Assembly: GCA_944472135.2 (NCBI GenBank)
Contig: OX235262.1
Coordinates: 83,116,903 to 83,180,902 of the forward strand
Reading direction: 5' to 3'
Length of the DNA stretch: 64,000 bases
Origin: Trichobilharzia regenti
Taxonomy: Eukaryota; Platyhelminthes; Trematoda; Strigeidida; Schistosomatidae
Positions 11,968 to 25,144 of this stretch are shown here, piece after piece (position 1 is the first letter of the stretch; every line of letters begins with the position of its first letter). The position numbers and the translations under genes are program-made. The notes below the pieces were generated by a model. That model worked only from the letters and a program-made list of their open reading frames with translations. It searched no databases and was not told the DNA's origin.

Positions 11968-12095
11968 CTGAAGAGTTCCAGGCTAGGACGAAACAGCTAT
12001 CCAGCACTCCCAGGTTTCCCAGTGGTTCTCTAACTAATGTCAGCTCATGATGAAATCCTGTAACCAATCAAATCCCTATAAACCAACAACTGAAT
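11968..12095 (+). repeat. SM-alpha-like repeat, 3' half with the hammerhead core
   Basis: Begins within the ribozyme segment: CTGAAGA (11968-11974), stem II GTTC/GGAC, GAAA (11990-11993) and cleavage-site ATC (11999-12001) all match the hammerhead consensus. The 5' stem I strand is missing because the copy is 5' truncated. The rest is the family 3' part. Confidence 0.7.
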
Positions 12096-12134
12096 GCCTG
12101 ACTAACTGTAGGATAATGAAGAGACGTTGGAATT

Positions 12135-12300
12135 TTTTTTATTTCTTTGGGTTCCTAGTGGTAGATACGGTTTCAACAACACATCTCTACTTCGTTCTGT
12201 TTTCTGCAGTCCACGACTGCCCATAATCTCTCATCTCATCCTCCGACTCACATGATCTCCATGTCATCCTTGCACCGAGCACCCACTCGGGCGGCTAAAG
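12135..12300 (-). mobile_element. RTE-type retrotransposon 3' end, short
   Basis: Minus strand: a tail of A-rich sequence, 'ctaggaacccaaag' and the decayed end of the RTE ORF2 (compare 31020-31200). Downstream (12300-12400) is a different repeat, shared with 23840-23930 (caatcaaactgccaaag / caacgcac). Confidence 0.55.
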
Positions 12301-13230
12301 AAGGAGGGCTGGGGTCTGGGGCTAGCAATCATAACACAAGAAAAACAATCAAACTGCCAAAGAAACCTCAACGCACGAGAAAAATATTAATAATACAAAG
12401 AAAATATAAAAACAAACTTATTCTTCGCTGGAATCGGAGAGGTTAAAAGATACAAGCTAATGAAAGCCTTCGAGAAGCCAGTTAGCCGATATATATTTTC
12501 TCGATGAAAGCGAGGATAAGAGCGGGGACGTGAATTCTTTGTTCAATGTACTAAGCTACGAAGGCTGTCCAGGTAGATAAAACAAATGAGATGTGACACA
12601 GAAGTGCTGAGTATCTTCAAGAGCAGATGGGATGGATGTGGAGTCGGCAATCTACTCCGTTCTGGTCACTCAGACGACAACCACAAGCCTGCCACCCCTA
12701 AACGTTTGTATATAATACGTAAATTACGACTTTTGGATGGTGTTAATGGTGAATACACAAAAAGTGCTTCTTATATGAAGGCGTTATCTCAATTTGTACA
12801 CACAAATATACTGTTAATCAGAATTAAAATTAATGGTAATGCCTGAAAGAAGGCAATGAGTTATAAAAATCTCTGAATATATATGTATATATATACTATC
12901 AAAGGTGTGTGATTTACATTTACTGATATAAATTTACAAATTCTTTCACAATTTTACTCATCTAATTTTTTTGACGCTGCCTTTGAGCCTTATGGTAATT
13001 TAATGTTCCATTGGCACTGTAGCTTAATAATACGTGAAAAGGAGAACAATAGCGTCAATGTTTATTCTACTCATAAAATATTCTTAACCAAGTTTGCAAC
13101 ATCAGTTTTAATGTATTAAATATGACTCATTTATAGTTTTTTGGATATATAGGCAGTGGTTCAAACTACGAATCATCAACTATTCACACTTACACTTAGG
13201 ATACAACCTGATTAATTAATTTGTAATTAC

Positions 13231-13520
13231 AGGATTTCATCATGAGCTGACCTTGGTTAGAGAACCATTGGAAAACCACCTGAGAGTACTGGACAGCTGT
13301 CTCGTCCTAGTTTTGGACTCTTCATCAGTACGCACCCAACACCACGGTTTGAATCCAGGACCTTCTGGTTACAAGGCGATCTCCCATACAATTAAGCCAC
13401 TGGGACTTGATCCAATGGCCAGTCCATGAATTCCAACTTCTGCCAATTCATGACATAGTGCTACTATTAGCCAATATCTTAGGCGAGTATTTGTTCTCAC
13501 ACCCTCCCCGCTGCACCCTT
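13231..13520 (-). repeat. SM-alpha-like tRNA/hammerhead repeat
   Basis: Minus strand: leader, tRNA-like segment, then GTACTG-ATGAAGA-GTCC...GGAC-GAGA-CAGCTGTC-CAGTAC. Stem I (GTACTG/CAGTAC) and stem II (GTCC/GGAC) pair fully, but core positions C3 and A14 are mutated. It faces the plus-strand copy at 13525. Confidence 0.75.
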
Positions 13521-13524
13521 GGCT

Positions 13525-13795
13525 AAGGGTCGCGCTATATCGTGAATTGGCAGAAGTTAGAATTCATGGGACATTGGATCCAGTCCTAGTGTCTTAATGG
13601 TCTACGAGCTCGCCTCGTAACCAGAAGGCCCTAGGTTAGAACCCTCATTGTGGGTTAGTACTTCTGGAGAGTCCCAAACTAGGACGAAACAGCTGTCCAG
13701 TACTCTCAGGTGGTTTTCCAATGGTTCTCTAACCAATGTCGGCTCATGACGAAATCCTGTAACCAACCAAACCCTTACAAACCAACACTTAATTT
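13525..13795 (+). repeat. SM-alpha-like tRNA/hammerhead repeat
   Basis: tRNA-like segment at about 13590-13645; hammerhead-like segment at 13657-13705 with CTGGAGA (A6 changed to G), stem II GTCC/GGAC, intact GAAA and cleavage site GTC. Head-to-head with the copy at 13231, so the pair could fold into a long imperfect hairpin. Confidence 0.75.
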
Positions 13796-13859
13796 GTATT
13801 CGCCTTCTGATAATTTGCTCAATATTTTTGTTCCACAAAAATAATCACAAACAATCTAA

Positions 13860-15110
13860 TCTCATTTTTCAATTCACGAATGTTTTTAACGCATTATCAG
13901 TTCATCCAAGTAGCTAGTCAGAATTTGGGTGGTCTGAAATGAATCGGCTCTCTGAAATAAGTCAATCAGGGTAACCTAGGATGATCACAGCCCAAAAGGA
14001 GCCAAATATCTGTCAAGTGTTTAGAGCATTCCAGTCAGGTTGTCAAGTAATTCTGATTGATGTGAGTTATGCCTGTCTACTCATTTTAACCAATCAGTAG
14101 TACATAGTGTCAACCACAAATCCTGCAAAGAAGAAAACTGTTTCCAGCTGATATGAAAGTATAATAAAAGTGTACATATTCCAACAGTGTGGTGGTCGTC
14201 TGTCATCTAACATAGCATTAATGGATAAAAGGTAAAAACACCTGCCATTCAAGCTTCTTTCATTCAATATATCAAAGTCATAGACTCAGGAAACGTACAT
14301 TATATCCTTCCTTGAAACAGAATAATAATGTTACTTAATAAAACATACTGTAATATAGTACTTCTTATTCACTAATAAATTTTCGAATACAATTTATGGC
14401 TACTAATTATATCACTTAACCTTGATACATTTGTGGACCATAAACTACGCCTGAAAAGTCATTGGTAAATACACATTATTAAATGACCTTGTATTTTATC
14501 CAATAAGATTATTCTATTATGGAATTATATACTCTACCAAACTGACTCAATTTTATTTTGATATCAGTAAATATTTGTTTTAATTTTTTGTAATCAGTTA
14601 CTTTTAACATCATTATTTGACACTTGTTCACTGAAAGCATCGACTAGTTTTGCTCGACCTCATTACGGAGTGTTAAGTTAACCTCCTAGAAACATTCATA
14701 AGTTTATATGCACCTTTCGGTGTTCATAACCGATCATGGGATATTTCCCAATAATCTATAGAAATTTCTTTTAAAAAATATCGCAAATATTGATAAAAAA
14801 TATGACCATTTCTAACGACATTGAGCAGCCGGTAAGCATCGATACGTTGAACGAAATGTGATTGTAATATTGTGTGTGTGTTTATTTTACTTTACAAGAA
14901 AACCATAATTCAAATGAGCTGTAGTGATTTTCCGTATTTAATGCAGTAAGTGAAAATCTAGTTGATCGAGAATACGAACTTTAGATGTGATAAAATCTTT
15001 AACGTTTTGAATGGAAATACTGAATACAACGTGCTTCCAAGTGTTAGTGATTTCATATACTGTGACTTCAGAAAACATAATCTAAGGATAAACGTTTATG
15101 CTCGTTTGAC
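13860..15110. other. AT-rich stretch without a gene
   Basis: I see no exon-like splice pair, RNA gene or recognisable transposon here. Confidence 0.4.
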
Positions 15111-15114
15111 AAAT

Positions 15115-15410
15115 TTTTTAATTTTGATTGGACACTAGTAACTAGTATGACGTGTCTGTTCCTTTCTTTGGTGGAGATCGAATTCTATCAGTCAGGTTTT
15201 GCAATGTGGCCACCATTCTATCAAGTCCGCATAGCTCAGTGGTAACGTCTGTGACTGCAGCACTGAGTGACGCCGGTTCGAATCTTAGAAGGGACGTAAG
15301 TTCCTGCATGATTGCAGATACGCCTTCCTGGTGAGTGACAACTAGCACGAAACCTATGTCCAAGGCGTCCTGCCGATTGCCTCCAACTCTCTAATATCAT
15401 CAAATTTTTT
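15115..15410 (+). repeat. Composite foldback/tRNA-like repeat
   Basis: A left block (tagtaactagtatgacgtgt, cctttctttggtgg, attctatcagtcaggttt) is followed at 15223 by a tRNA-like segment: box A catagctcagtggtaacg, box B ccggttcgaatc. A tail of about 100 bp follows (acgaaacctatgtccaagg). The same parts appear at 16390-16860 and 53690-54110. Confidence 0.65.
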
Positions 15411-16384
15411 AAGTCTATGTTGCATTTAAATTGTTAATTACCTTAACACGTCACTATGATTAAGTTTTATGTGAGAGAGTGAATACCGGTCAACCTTCTC
15501 CGCACACATTTTCTGAAGCATGTAGAATCTCGCTACTGACTGATATCATGTATGTGAATAAATCATGTCGAGAACTCTTCTTTATACTTGTTTGTCATTA
15601 TCTAAATGACTTGACATAGACTATATTTATTCCAATCACTATTATCCTTCATCTAATTGAAACGACAACTGTTGTCATAATCTGAACACTGCGAGTTGCT
15701 GCAATTCTTCGCTGTATATCAAGAACTTTTTTCTCTAGGAAATATGTACTTGAGCAACCGAAGTTCAGAGCGATATGTCTCATAAAGTAATAGCTGCATA
15801 AATACATTCTTGAATATTAGAATTATACTGAAAAGTAGGTGAAAGTGCTGATTCGGATTTTTCGAACAATCTATCTATAGATGACAGGGTGACACAGTCA
15901 ATTACAAGGCCTTTTAAAAAATATTCTTGGTGAACAGCATACTAATCGTTAGAACTTTTAATTCTTGAATTATAAAGACATTTTTTGCCAGGAAATGTTT
16001 TGAGATTGCATGAATTAATTATTTAGAAGCCATTTCTCGGAAATGAGCCCATCTGTAGACTTCATCGAGAAATACCCTGCAACAATTATATAGATCACAG
16101 AATGTGATAGTCAAACACAGGAGTTCAGTTTCCTTATAACTAGATCAATCACCGTTGCATACAGTATGGTTATTTTCTTTGGTTTCTTGATTGTTTTAAA
16201 GACAAGAAGTAGATTAGATTCTGTTATCTAAACATTTGTAGTTTTCAGTAGAATACACACTGCATTTCCACACGAAATCGTGTAATTTGCGAATGATCAA
16301 CTGAACTCAAACCTTTAGCTATGCATAACACTATACATCAGTTTAATTGATTTCGAAAACAATGAAAACAAAAGGTATTGGATA

Positions 16385-16860
16385 AATGCAGGCAACAGGC
16401 ACGAAGCCTTCGACCTAGGTTTTGTGCTAGTTGGCACTCACCAGTCAGCAAGGCGTATCTGCAACCTTGCAGGAATTCATGTCCCTTCTGAGATTCGAAC
16501 ACGCCTCAACCAACGAGTACTGCAGTGAGTGACGTCACCACTGAGCTATTCGGGCTTGCGATTGATCTTCTTTTGGACTGCAGTGGGTACCTTGATGGGA
16601 AACGGGTTAGTAACTAGTGTAATGTGTCTATTCCTTTGTTTGGCGCAGACTGAATTCTATCAGTCAAGTTTATAATGTGGTACAGTTAGTATTCCAATTG
16701 TCTCCAACTATACAGTACCAAAAATTCACAATGCACCGTGATGACGAGCCATCTAGCAAGCTGGTCACATTACAAATTTGTCTGATAGAATTCAGTCTGT
16801 ACCATACAAAGGACTAGATACGTTGCACTAGTTACTGACTAGTGTGCAGTCAAAAATGAA
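16385..16860 (-). repeat. Composite tRNA-like repeat plus foldback
   Basis: 16390-16560 is the tRNA-like segment on the minus strand (gctcagtggtgacg / ttcgaatc). From 16608 to 16850 lies an imperfect inverted repeat whose outer ends are 'agtaactagtg' and 'cactagttactga' and whose arms contain the 'attctatcagtc' block. Confidence 0.65.
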
Positions 16861-18084
16861 AACATCTCTTTAGACCAAAGTAACCTACCTATGAATAATT
16901 GCATATAATTCTATCAGACGTTTTAGAAGTAACTTATGCTATCGTTAACATACAATTTATTACACTTTAACTTCATAACTCAAATTGTGGACATTACTGA
17001 AAATCCCTTTTTTTAAACTACATTTTTGTATGTAGTTCTTCGTTGTTTCACCTGTTTTTGAACATTTTTCATGATAAAATAGTCATATTTTTTTTTACTA
17101 TAAAAAAGAACGGTATTATTTCTTGTTAAACAATAGGAACATTAAGGATTAGTTGTCCTTATAATTTATCATGAATAGAAAACTTGTTGCTAGTATTCAA
17201 TATCTATCCTTCATTATACACTGCGTTTTACTGGGACAAACTTATGTTTTACCATAGAATTATTTTTGAAGATTTTCATTTATACTGAGTTCAACTATTT
17301 TCTCGTGTGTTTACGACGAATTTTACGGTTAGGAAAAATGTGTACTTCTCCTCATAAAAGTAAAGTCATACCAGATTCGTCGAAAAAAGACAGGCTATTT
17401 GAACAACTTTGAAGAAGCACTACAAAAATAAATTATAAGCATTGTTCAAACTTCTGGTGAAATTTCGCTGTTGAGTAGCCAGAATCTAATTTCACGAAGA
17501 ACAAGTCTTGTAAACTGCCTATATTCAGTCATTTTTGTGACTTTAAACTCAAAATAAACCTGACTTCCAAGTTATTCGAGACTACATCCCCAACTATTAA
17601 TAAACTTCGGTTTACACTCCCTAAAATCATCTGTGTCATAAAGAGAAGTTGAAACAGAAACAAATGTTTACATTTCATATAATGATTCCATTTTATAAAT
17701 TTGAACAGAGAATGAAGAAATATTGGCGCAGAATAATCTGGATCTATTTTATTTCGTTGGTTCTCATCAGTTGGATACAACCTGAATTTTTTATTGAAAA
17801 TAAGAGGTGCACATTTTTAACAAAACTTTGTCCATTAGCAAGCATATTGTCAGAGCGTCATAGTGAAATAAGGCGTCGAGATTTAAGGGGTGTCTAAAGT
17901 GTCACGACATATATATATATCTTGGTAGAGAGAAGTTTCTTGAAAAAAATTCATTAACAGTTGTACTGTTGGGGTGGTAACATAAGAAAACTAGCAATAG
18001 TTACGTAATCAGATAAGGGAAGATCAAAATTTTAAAATTACGGTGCACATGAGGTCAGATGAGAAGTTGATGATGTAATGCAGT

Positions 18085-18470
18085 GAGCAGAACTCAGAAG
18101 ATCAAGAAACATTATCTCTTAAGAGAGTCAAGCGAAAAATAAAGGGGGGGGAATTGGATGTGAGTTATCAGGGTAATTGAAGTCCAACAACGGATTCTTT
18201 TTGGACAAGTAAGTCAAGCTTCAATCGTTTTATTGCTATAGCTTCAGAAAACCTGAGAAGACTTGAGATACTTTTTCTGTGAATTATTTTGAATGATTCC
18301 AGCATATCTACTTTGTGACCTGAGTCAATCAGGTGTTTGGCGATTGAAGAGCTTAAACAATTCGGTCCCTTAAACCAGAGGCTCCTTGGTATATGTTCGC
18401 AGAATCTGACGTGGGCCCTCCTCTCTGTTCTTTCAATGTAATTGCTTCTCGCCAAGCTGACAGTTTTCTA
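18085..18470 (-). mobile_element. Penelope-like element C-terminal fragment
   Basis: The minus strand (18455-18168) encodes RRAHVRFCEHIPRS...SSIAKHLIDSGHKVD followed by a RLKLDL-containing end. This is the downstream half of a PLE GIY-YIG domain (helical part with the H-x-x-x-S/T-GH-x-x-D pattern) and its C-terminus. No RT part remains. Confidence 0.7.
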
Positions 18471-18784
18471 GGTCTTTGGACTATAATTTCGTTTAGTAGA
18501 TATCTGTATCATTATTACTGAATAAAAAGTTGACATGCTTTTACTGAACAGAATTTTAAACTCTAGACACCACCAAAAGCTTTTGAATACTACAATAGAG
18601 CGAGAAAGGATGATCAGTCGGCAAAAGTAGTAATTTTATTAATCGCGAATAAGGCAATCTTTCACTATAACTTCTATTATCTTACTATCGCACATCATTA
18701 AAACATACAGGTCATGATTTCAACACAAAGTATTCCAATGAGGAATGTTTACATCACTTTTTTATGAGAGCGGGATTAAGCTTT

Positions 18785-19015
18785 TTTTTCTTTCACGTTC
18801 CCAGTGAATCTAAGGCTCCAAGCTAGCGGCTTGAAGTTTCTGTATCAGTGTTTATTTTTACAGGATGGGGTTGCTAGCCTCATGCCCAACCTTTCCTTTT
18901 TACCAGGATTATTTCTGGCTTAGCGAGGTAAGGGAGTGTGTCGGCCGGGGATTGAACGCCGGACCATGTGCATGGTTGGCAAGCGTCCTAGCCGCTGTGC
19001 TACCGATGCACTAGG
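18785..19015 (-). repeat. tRNA-derived SINE-like repeat
   Basis: Minus strand: head ggtagcacagcggctaggac, box B gcgttcaatcc, then the family tail ending near 'cttgaagccgctagcttgg'. Closest to 6472-6693. Confidence 0.65.
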
Positions 19016-20370
19016 ATAAAACTTTAGAAAGTAATGAAGTGAAGTTGAACTTTTTCATCACAGAAGTCTGTTCCTAGCTTGATCCTGGTTACTAGCAATT
19101 TCAAAGTATCAGAGATATGAAAAAACGGTGGATCACGATTTCCAGTCTATTTCCTTACCCACTTTTGTTTACAAAGTACAAGTGAATAATTTGGTGGAGT
19201 AAACATTAATCTCAAAGAAAAATTATTCTCTCTGTGCAAACAACAACCGACAAAATCTAACAGAATTACGCGTTTTTGGGCTTGCATAGGTAAGCAATAA
19301 CTGAAGGAAGAAAATATGTCTGGTTAACATAATACACGGATTATCGTATGACTTTCAATGAAGTCTGATAGACTTGAGTAACACTAGTGATTATCCTGAC
19401 TAGAAGAAATGAGACACAAAATTAATTCTTAGAAAACAAAGAGTCTACTTAGCGGTTTTGGCTCTTCAGAAAAAAGAAATTTCCACGTATTTTGGTAAAT
19501 GAAATCCTTTTTAATGGTAGAGATGGCCAGCTACTGCCACAAGATTGATTAGTAAACAAGATGGAGAAAGAATCTGGTTATGTTTCTTTTCAAATGTACG
19601 CTTTACTTCATGTTAACAATGTTCCGAAACCCTCATAATTTCATAACATTATGTTTATATTGTTGTGATTTTTCATACGACATTCATTGAAGAATGGCTT
19701 CCAATACAAAATGTAATAGTGTATAATTTAGAACAACTTATTATATTATTTTTCCATACTTCTAATTCAAGTTGGCATTTCTCGATCGAAACGATGCACA
19801 ACATTTTAATACACCAGCTTCTTAGTCAAATATCTTGATATTATATATCTAAAATGACATTCTTTATTTAGTAGGTTGTGGAAACACTTTCATATCTCCA
19901 GATAAGTCCAGTGTAAGACATGCATTGCAGTCTAAATTTCAATACTGGTTTGCAGAAAACATGTAATTCCTGGTTAGAAGCTAGAATATTAACGAGCCAA
20001 GCGTTTGAAGAATACATATTTCAATATGTAAGTTGTTTCTTCCTAGGTGTATCTGAAAAAGTTTCAAAATGGCTGCACTTCTTGCTTCTTAAATAAATAC
20101 GTAAAACCCACAACTAATAAAGAGTATTAAATTTCTACGCAGAAGAAGATGTTACATACGGATAAGGCGTTCAAAGGCAAACTTCTGGTCGACACTCTAG
20201 AGGGGAAAATTCTCAATGCCTTGAATATTCATTGCTTCTACATTATGATTAATATCCTCCTGCTACCAAATGATCCTTAATAACACTACAAATATGCTAC
20301 CACTTCCAGGTGTATCTACCTATTCAGATGCTCGTGTGGAGTGAGATATATGGGTTGTCTAACACGTGTT
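19016..20370. other. AT-rich stretch without a gene
   Basis: No gene, RNA or clear repeat recognised; its right end may hold unrecognisable 5' sequence of the adjacent PLE. Confidence 0.35.
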
Positions 20371-20379
20371 TTATCTAAA

Positions 20380-21950
20380 ATAGTCATAGAAATGTCACAC
20401 TGGATCAGTAATAAATGCTATCATCGAACATATATTCAAAATTGGCCATTCACTACGTAAAGAAAATTCGAAGTCATTCTACAAGGCCAAAAGATGCATC
20501 CAGTAAGCAGTATGCTCCCGTATACTTTATGTTGTTGAATCCTTATAGATTTGGATGAAAAGCTCTGACTTCTGCACACAGAAGGAACTTCTCCATCACT
20601 ACCCTCTATCTTGAGTATTATTCCACTACTATCAGATTGCTTCATGGCAAGCTTTTAGAAAGGTCAACTAAAGCCGAACATAGACAATTTACGACTATAA
20701 AAAGATAGGCAGATGACATATTCATTACTTGTGACAACAGTAATGGCCACAGTCCACTGCTGCAGACATTTAAGCGTTTTCATCCAGCAATAAAATTCAC
20801 TCTTGAAATAGAAAACGAATCAAAAATTGCCTTTCTTGATGTGGAACTAACAAGAAGAACTGAGAGGACCTTAAGAAGATCGATCCACAGAAATGCTACT
20901 TGGGATGGTAAACTAACAAGCTTCTATATCTGGATACCCATTAAACAAAGGCGGAATTTAATGACGTCCCATGTCACCCTCATCCGACGCATCTGTAGCC
21001 CTGATGTTCTAGAAACAGAATTAGATCTTTTTAGAGGAATCTTCATTCAGAATGGATACCCACCAAGATTCATTGATAAAAAATATCAAACCAAGAATTT
21101 GGAGAAATGAGGCTTCACTTGCGCCGAAAAAGAAACTGTACATGAAGTTGGATTTCATGATTTAACAAGCGATATTCTCAAGAGAATGATCACAGCATCT
21201 CTGAGAAGAACATTCTTTGCAGCAAAGCTGAGAATAGTGTTCTCCAGTCGACCACCTATCTACAGAAGCCTTAAAGACAAAATCCAATATTTGACAATTT
21301 ATATGTGCATATATCAGTTCTCCTGTTGATGTGAAGCCAAATACATTGGTCGTTCGACGCGCATCCGGTACAAGAGGATTCAAGAACACCATCCAGCATG
21401 AGTGCGAAAAGACAATAGTGGTACAATAAGGAGTGCGATAACTGAACCCCTGGTGAGCACCGATAATTCCATCTCAACAAACGCCTCCTTCAAAGTAATC
21501 TACAGAGTCAAGAAAGGCAATACAGTTTCGCCTTCTTTGTACCTCTGAATCTCTGGCCATTCACAAAGAAAAACCAGAGCCATGGATAGAAAAGAGAATT
21601 AATTACTCTACTACTTCTATTATCATGGCAAAAACTTTGTTGATTTTTGATGACTTGCAACATAATTTATTTTGATACCCGTCTTTATGCTCTCTTATTG
21701 ACATTCAATGTTTCCCTGAATATCTTCTAAGTTATTCAACCTTATTCTAAACTTACTTATCTCCACCCGCTTCTATAATTAGCATTTGATTATTCATCAA
21801 AATTTTGAAATATTTCGAGGGTGAAAACAACGCTGTAGGCTAATTTTTGTTTTTTGCCGTGTTTCACAAATTGAAATAATTAAATCAATTGCGATTGTAC
21901 AGTTACATGAATGAATTCTCCAAAAACAGTCTCCTCGCTGAACTATTCGT
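20380..21950 (+). mobile_element. Penelope-like element with reverse transcriptase and GIY-YIG remnants
   Basis: Plus strand: the RT catalytic region reads ADDIFITCDN near 20708-20740, then IKFTLEIENESKIAFLDVEL, and (20841-21110) VTLIRRICSPDVLETEL with the connector to the endonuclease. The GIY-YIG part follows with CEAKYIGRSTRIRYKRIQEH near 21330-21390 and the helical tail to about 21600. Stops and frameshifts make it nonfunctional. The order RT then GIY-YIG is that of canonical PLEs. Confidence 0.8.
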
Positions 21951-22094
21951 TCTAATTTCAAATGGCTTCATGATCTTACGGTTGAATGTAAAAAGTGGGT
22001 GATCGAGAGTTAAGCACATATTATATAGGAAGAAAGAAATATTAACTATGAAGTCACTAATCTACTTTGACACAGATAAATATCTGTCGTGTTT

Positions 22095-22215
22095 TACAAG
22101 CATTGGTTTGTAGGGATTCTATGAAGTGGTTACAGGATTTCATCATGAGCTTACATCGGTTAGAGAATCACTGGAAGACCATCTGGGAGTACTAGACAGC
22201 TGTTTCGTCCTGTTG
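22095..22215 (-). repeat. SM-alpha-like repeat, 3' end
   Basis: Minus strand: aggacgaaacagctgtctag (downstream half of the hammerhead segment) followed by the family 3' part to 'aaaccaatgc'. The tRNA-like part is absent. Confidence 0.65.
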
Positions 22216-23759
22216 TGTTTTTGGTATCACTAGTTTATGATCGTCATCATTCTTATTTTTCTTATTATTATGCATTTTATTACTGTTAAAACTATAAAGT
22301 TCCATTACTACTTTACCTCTTATCTAGGTTGTGCAAAGAAACGATAGGTACAACGATGTATTATGTAGTTAGAATTCCATATTGTAAAGATAATATTGTT
22401 ATTCGGTCCAGAAATAACAATAGCAGTCGAGAAACACAATGTAACGACCACAAACGACTCAGAAATGTAAGAAGTAGTTGCAAAGGCCTGGTAATCCAGT
22501 AGATAATATCTTCGCTTTGGAAAACGTAGATGCTGAGTTCATCTCTCGAAGAGTACTCTACAACTATTTGTAAAACTAATAAGCGTCGTAGAAGTAGTAG
22601 TGCTGTCTTTTTTACCTTTTTTGGAACTAACTGTTGTTATTTGAACATTCTACAGAAGACTACAATTCATTCTCATTTTTCTGGCTTACTCCTTTTCTAA
22701 ACCGCTGTTTTACGTATCCAATCATTCTTCAAATGTTTACAACAACCGTAAATATAAATCTACTATTCGCATTTAGTGATTATAGCCTGTGCTTCGTAGA
22801 TCTTGCCATCGCGAAAAGAAGTCGAGTAATAATCAAATATTCCAGAATTACTTTATGCAACAAATCAAAGGATTAAATAGGGGAAGAAAAGAGTGAAATT
22901 TTGAAACATGGAAGCATATTTTATGCATTAGTTTTGAGCGAGACCTAAATAGAGTACGGTGGAAGGTAAAAGCTCAAAGTAAAGAAAAGCGATGTAGTTC
23001 TACAATTTATCTTTGTGTCATATCAGAATGCGACAGTGTGCTTATTGTATGGAAAACTCTTACCCAGACTTCTTCACTATCTTAGAGATTACCATTTCAT
23101 CCTCTCTTTCTCAACGTGAACTATTCAATTACTTTTTTTCACTTCATTTTTTCGTTTACAAGGTTATCTTATCATTTGCATTAGGATATTATCATCAACA
23201 TAACAAACATTCGTGAAAACTCCAACTATACTCATCATATTGATATTATTTGCCATACAGTTATAAATTTATTACGTATAAGTATGCCTATGTAACTGTT
23301 TGAAAGCATGCCTTTGAATACTACTCTCTTTACAAACATTTGTTTGATGACTTTGTGAAAAGATTTAAAACACTTTCACTTCAGGAAAACTGATGAATCG
23401 GTAATGAAAACAAAACAAACGTTCACAACATAATACGATGTATGGTATGTAAGCTAAAGATTTGACTGCAAGTCAAGACATGTATTGTCTATCAAGCAGT
23501 TGAGCTTGTTAGTAGTGAAGCAGTTTTGAATGATTCCATAGAAATTTAGACCATTATTTCCTACTGGATGTATAATACACATTTTCTGAATGAATTTAAG
23601 CGTTTTTTTTGTATACAGTACGTAATCACAAATAAAACAGATACAGAAGTTGCAAGGAATAGTAAAATATCAATCAACATACAATGTAAATTTGATGAGT
23701 AATCAACTACTTTTGAAATAATAAAAAATAATTTCAAACTAAGGTGCTGAGGAAAATTG

Positions 23760-24290
23760 TTTCTTGTTCTCCTAACCTTAACCTTGCCTAGTTAACTAGC
23801 TTGCTAGTTTTGTGGCCAGTCCTAGGCCCTGGTCAAGAGGGAGGGTTCGGCGTGGGACTAATGACCCTACACCACAAAAGCTATCAAACTGCTAGAGCAA
23901 CTTCAACGCACAAAAATCACTAGCAACTGGCCCTATTTAGGCAGTTAACCTGAGGTTCTAGTGAGAAGCCGTGACCAGTTGGGTACATCAGGTTAAAGGT
24001 GAGGCAGTAACTCATCGAAAAAGACATTATGAAGTGATCGCGCTATGTCATGAACTGGAAGAAGTTGAAATTCATTGACTGGCCATTGTGTCGGGCCCCA
24101 GTGGTTTAGTGGTCAATCAGCTCGCCTTGTAACCATAAGGTCATGAGTTCGAACCGTGGCGGTGGTTGCGTGCTGATTAAGAGTCTCATACTAGGGCGAA
24201 ACAGTTGTTCAGTACTTCCCGGCTTTCCAGTGGTTCTGTAACTGATCTCAGCTGATTATGTGATCCTTTAACCAATCAAATTGAAATAAT
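23760..24290 (+). repeat. Repeat block plus SM-alpha-like repeat
   Basis: 23760-23935 is a repeat shared with 12300-12400 (gggagggttcggcgtgggac; caacttcaacgcac). From about 23936 an SM-alpha-like copy runs through leader, tRNA-like segment (box A gtggtttagtggtcaatcag, box B gagttcgaacc) and a mutated hammerhead segment (24168-24215, GAAA kept, stem II and core damaged). Confidence 0.65.
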
Positions 24291-25144
24291 AATAATTAGC
24301 AAGTTTTTCAGAAATTGAAATGAACATCCAGTGTCCTATTTCTCATCTTTGTCTGGTAGTTATCGAAGGTAAAGATTTTTGTTCTCTAACCTTTGCAGCA
24401 TACATTCTGTGAGGTTACACAGGATTGATCTCGCCTGTTAATGTAGTCATGCTTCAATAAAAATGCAGGTGGTTGATTTCCCATTCGGCTGAGGAACGTT
24501 TTATCGATTTTACATGAACTGGGAATTTAAACATTTGGAACGTGGTTTCTACTTAGCTCCATAGATAAACTATTTAATTAATAAACGGTATTACTCAGTA
24601 GTGAAATTGAAGAAATTCAGATCAAGAATTGATTTTCATGTCAAAAAGTGAATAAAACGATAAGCAGAAGAGGAGACGAACAATTCTGCTTCTATGTTTC
24701 TATAAATGAAGCTTCAGTAATGCTAGAAAAAAGTAAATTAGCATCAATGTCCACAGACTACTTATTGTCTTGTAGAGGATTTTGACGAGACAGAATTTTG
24801 AGTATGAAAATAATATTTAATCAGTGTACAACTTACAAATTCACTTGAGACTCTATTGACACATGACAGCGTTTTCCAAAGCCTTTGAACAGAAGCAATT
24901 TCAAACAACTAATACTTAAGTAGCCAAACGGGAATACACACACATAAGTATTTTTGATAGGTACATCGTTCGTTATTTAACTGTTCTGAAGAACAAGAAT
25001 ACTCCATTGCCAGACTTAAGTAATATACGAATTTTTCCTGACATTTCAAAACCTGTTTTGGATTTGAGAAGTATCATATTTGTGTCATGTTTATACCTAT
25101 AAATTCAAAATATTTCAGCTGCAGAGCAACAGACAGTTTTTTTA

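Noticed and set aside
23040..23080. Splice-like pairs at 23048, 24835, 21758, 32896 and 35812 on the minus strand
   Set aside because: They give 16- or 17-nt segments that break the divisible-by-three rule shared by all confident exons.
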